A DNA stretch of 6,024 nt, taken from NCBI GenBank assembly GCA_016871135.1, contig VFZQ01000364.1, positions 1 to 6,024 of the forward strand, read 5' to 3'. Made by a program: the position numbers and the translations under genes. Below the pieces are notes generated by a model that did no database searches, was not told where the DNA came from, and was given only the letters and a program-made list of their open reading frames with translations. Shown piece after piece: positions 5,933 through 6,024 of the stretch (the first letter of the stretch is position 1; every line of letters begins with the position of its first letter). This DNA comes from Acidobacteriota bacterium. GTDB lineage: Bacteria > Acidobacteriota > Terriglobia > Bryobacterales > Bryobacteraceae.

Positions 5933-6024
5933 CGCGGAGTGAGCGGGAGCGGAGTTGAAGGTAAAGGAGTTACCGCTTGGTCCGGGTTGGCGAGAAGGTG
6001 AGGTTGGGGGTAAGTGTCTGTTTC
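5933..6024. other. Right-edge sequence, no gene firmly supported
   Basis: A strong-looking AAAGGAG (5963-5969) is followed seven bases later by a TTG at 5977 whose frame stays open to the window end (reading VRVGEKVRLG and so on), so a plus-strand gene might begin here. The opposite strand is equally open from the edge to a TAA at 5970-5972 (ending NLTFSPTRTKR), which could be the end of a convergent gene. Neither reading matches a family I know and the stretch is too short to decide. No clear terminator hairpin follows the YHYH gene. Confidence 0.2.

Overview
The window looks like chromosomal DNA of an acidobacterium of the Bryobacterales/'Candidatus Solibacter' kind. The pointers are high GC with G/C-rich third codon positions, secreted proteins with short signal peptides, a PQQ-type beta-propeller opening with an 'RFRGPNG' motif, and above all a C-terminal domain of the TIGR03437 type, which is expanded in Solibacter relatives. 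The assignment rests on recognising these families by eye.

Layout, left to right. (1) A plus-strand secreted lysyl-oxidase-family protein (about 133-1419) keeps the copper-binding histidine cluster and the Lys/Tyr pair that forms the quinone cofactor in animal enzymes. (2) Its stop codon directly abuts the stop codon of a convergent minus-strand gene of unknown function (1420-2076). (3) Positions 2077-2653 are a scarred region. A 3'-terminal remnant of a PQQ-propeller gene (about 2112-2228, minus strand) is followed by a plus-strand DUF433 antitoxin gene (2250-2483). A DUF5615-type toxin gene overlaps it by four bases, and only its first ~45 codons are toxin-like. (4) The full-length minus-strand PQQ/BamB-like propeller gene with EF-hand loops (2654-4021) ends in almost the same sequence as the remnant, so the toxin-antitoxin relic lies between direct copies of the propeller gene's tail. 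(5) A 78-bp divergent intergenic region (4022-4099) contains a 7-bp inverted repeat and an 11-bp-spaced direct repeat. (6) A plus-strand 610-residue secreted protein (4100-5932) combines a YHYH domain with a TIGR03437 domain. The YHYH domain appears circularly permuted: its C-terminal half precedes its N-terminal half. (7) The last 92 bases hold no gene that can be supported firmly.

There is no obvious shared pathway. Three genes encode exported proteins with probable metal or cofactor sites (copper/quinone in the lysyl oxidase homologue, calcium in the propeller's EF-hand, an untested metal role for the YHYH histidines). The most unusual items are the permuted YHYH domain, the toxin-antitoxin relic between duplicated gene tails, and the bacterial lysyl oxidase homologue with complete cofactor residues. 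No RNA genes, CRISPR arrays, transposase genes or convincing terminators were seen.
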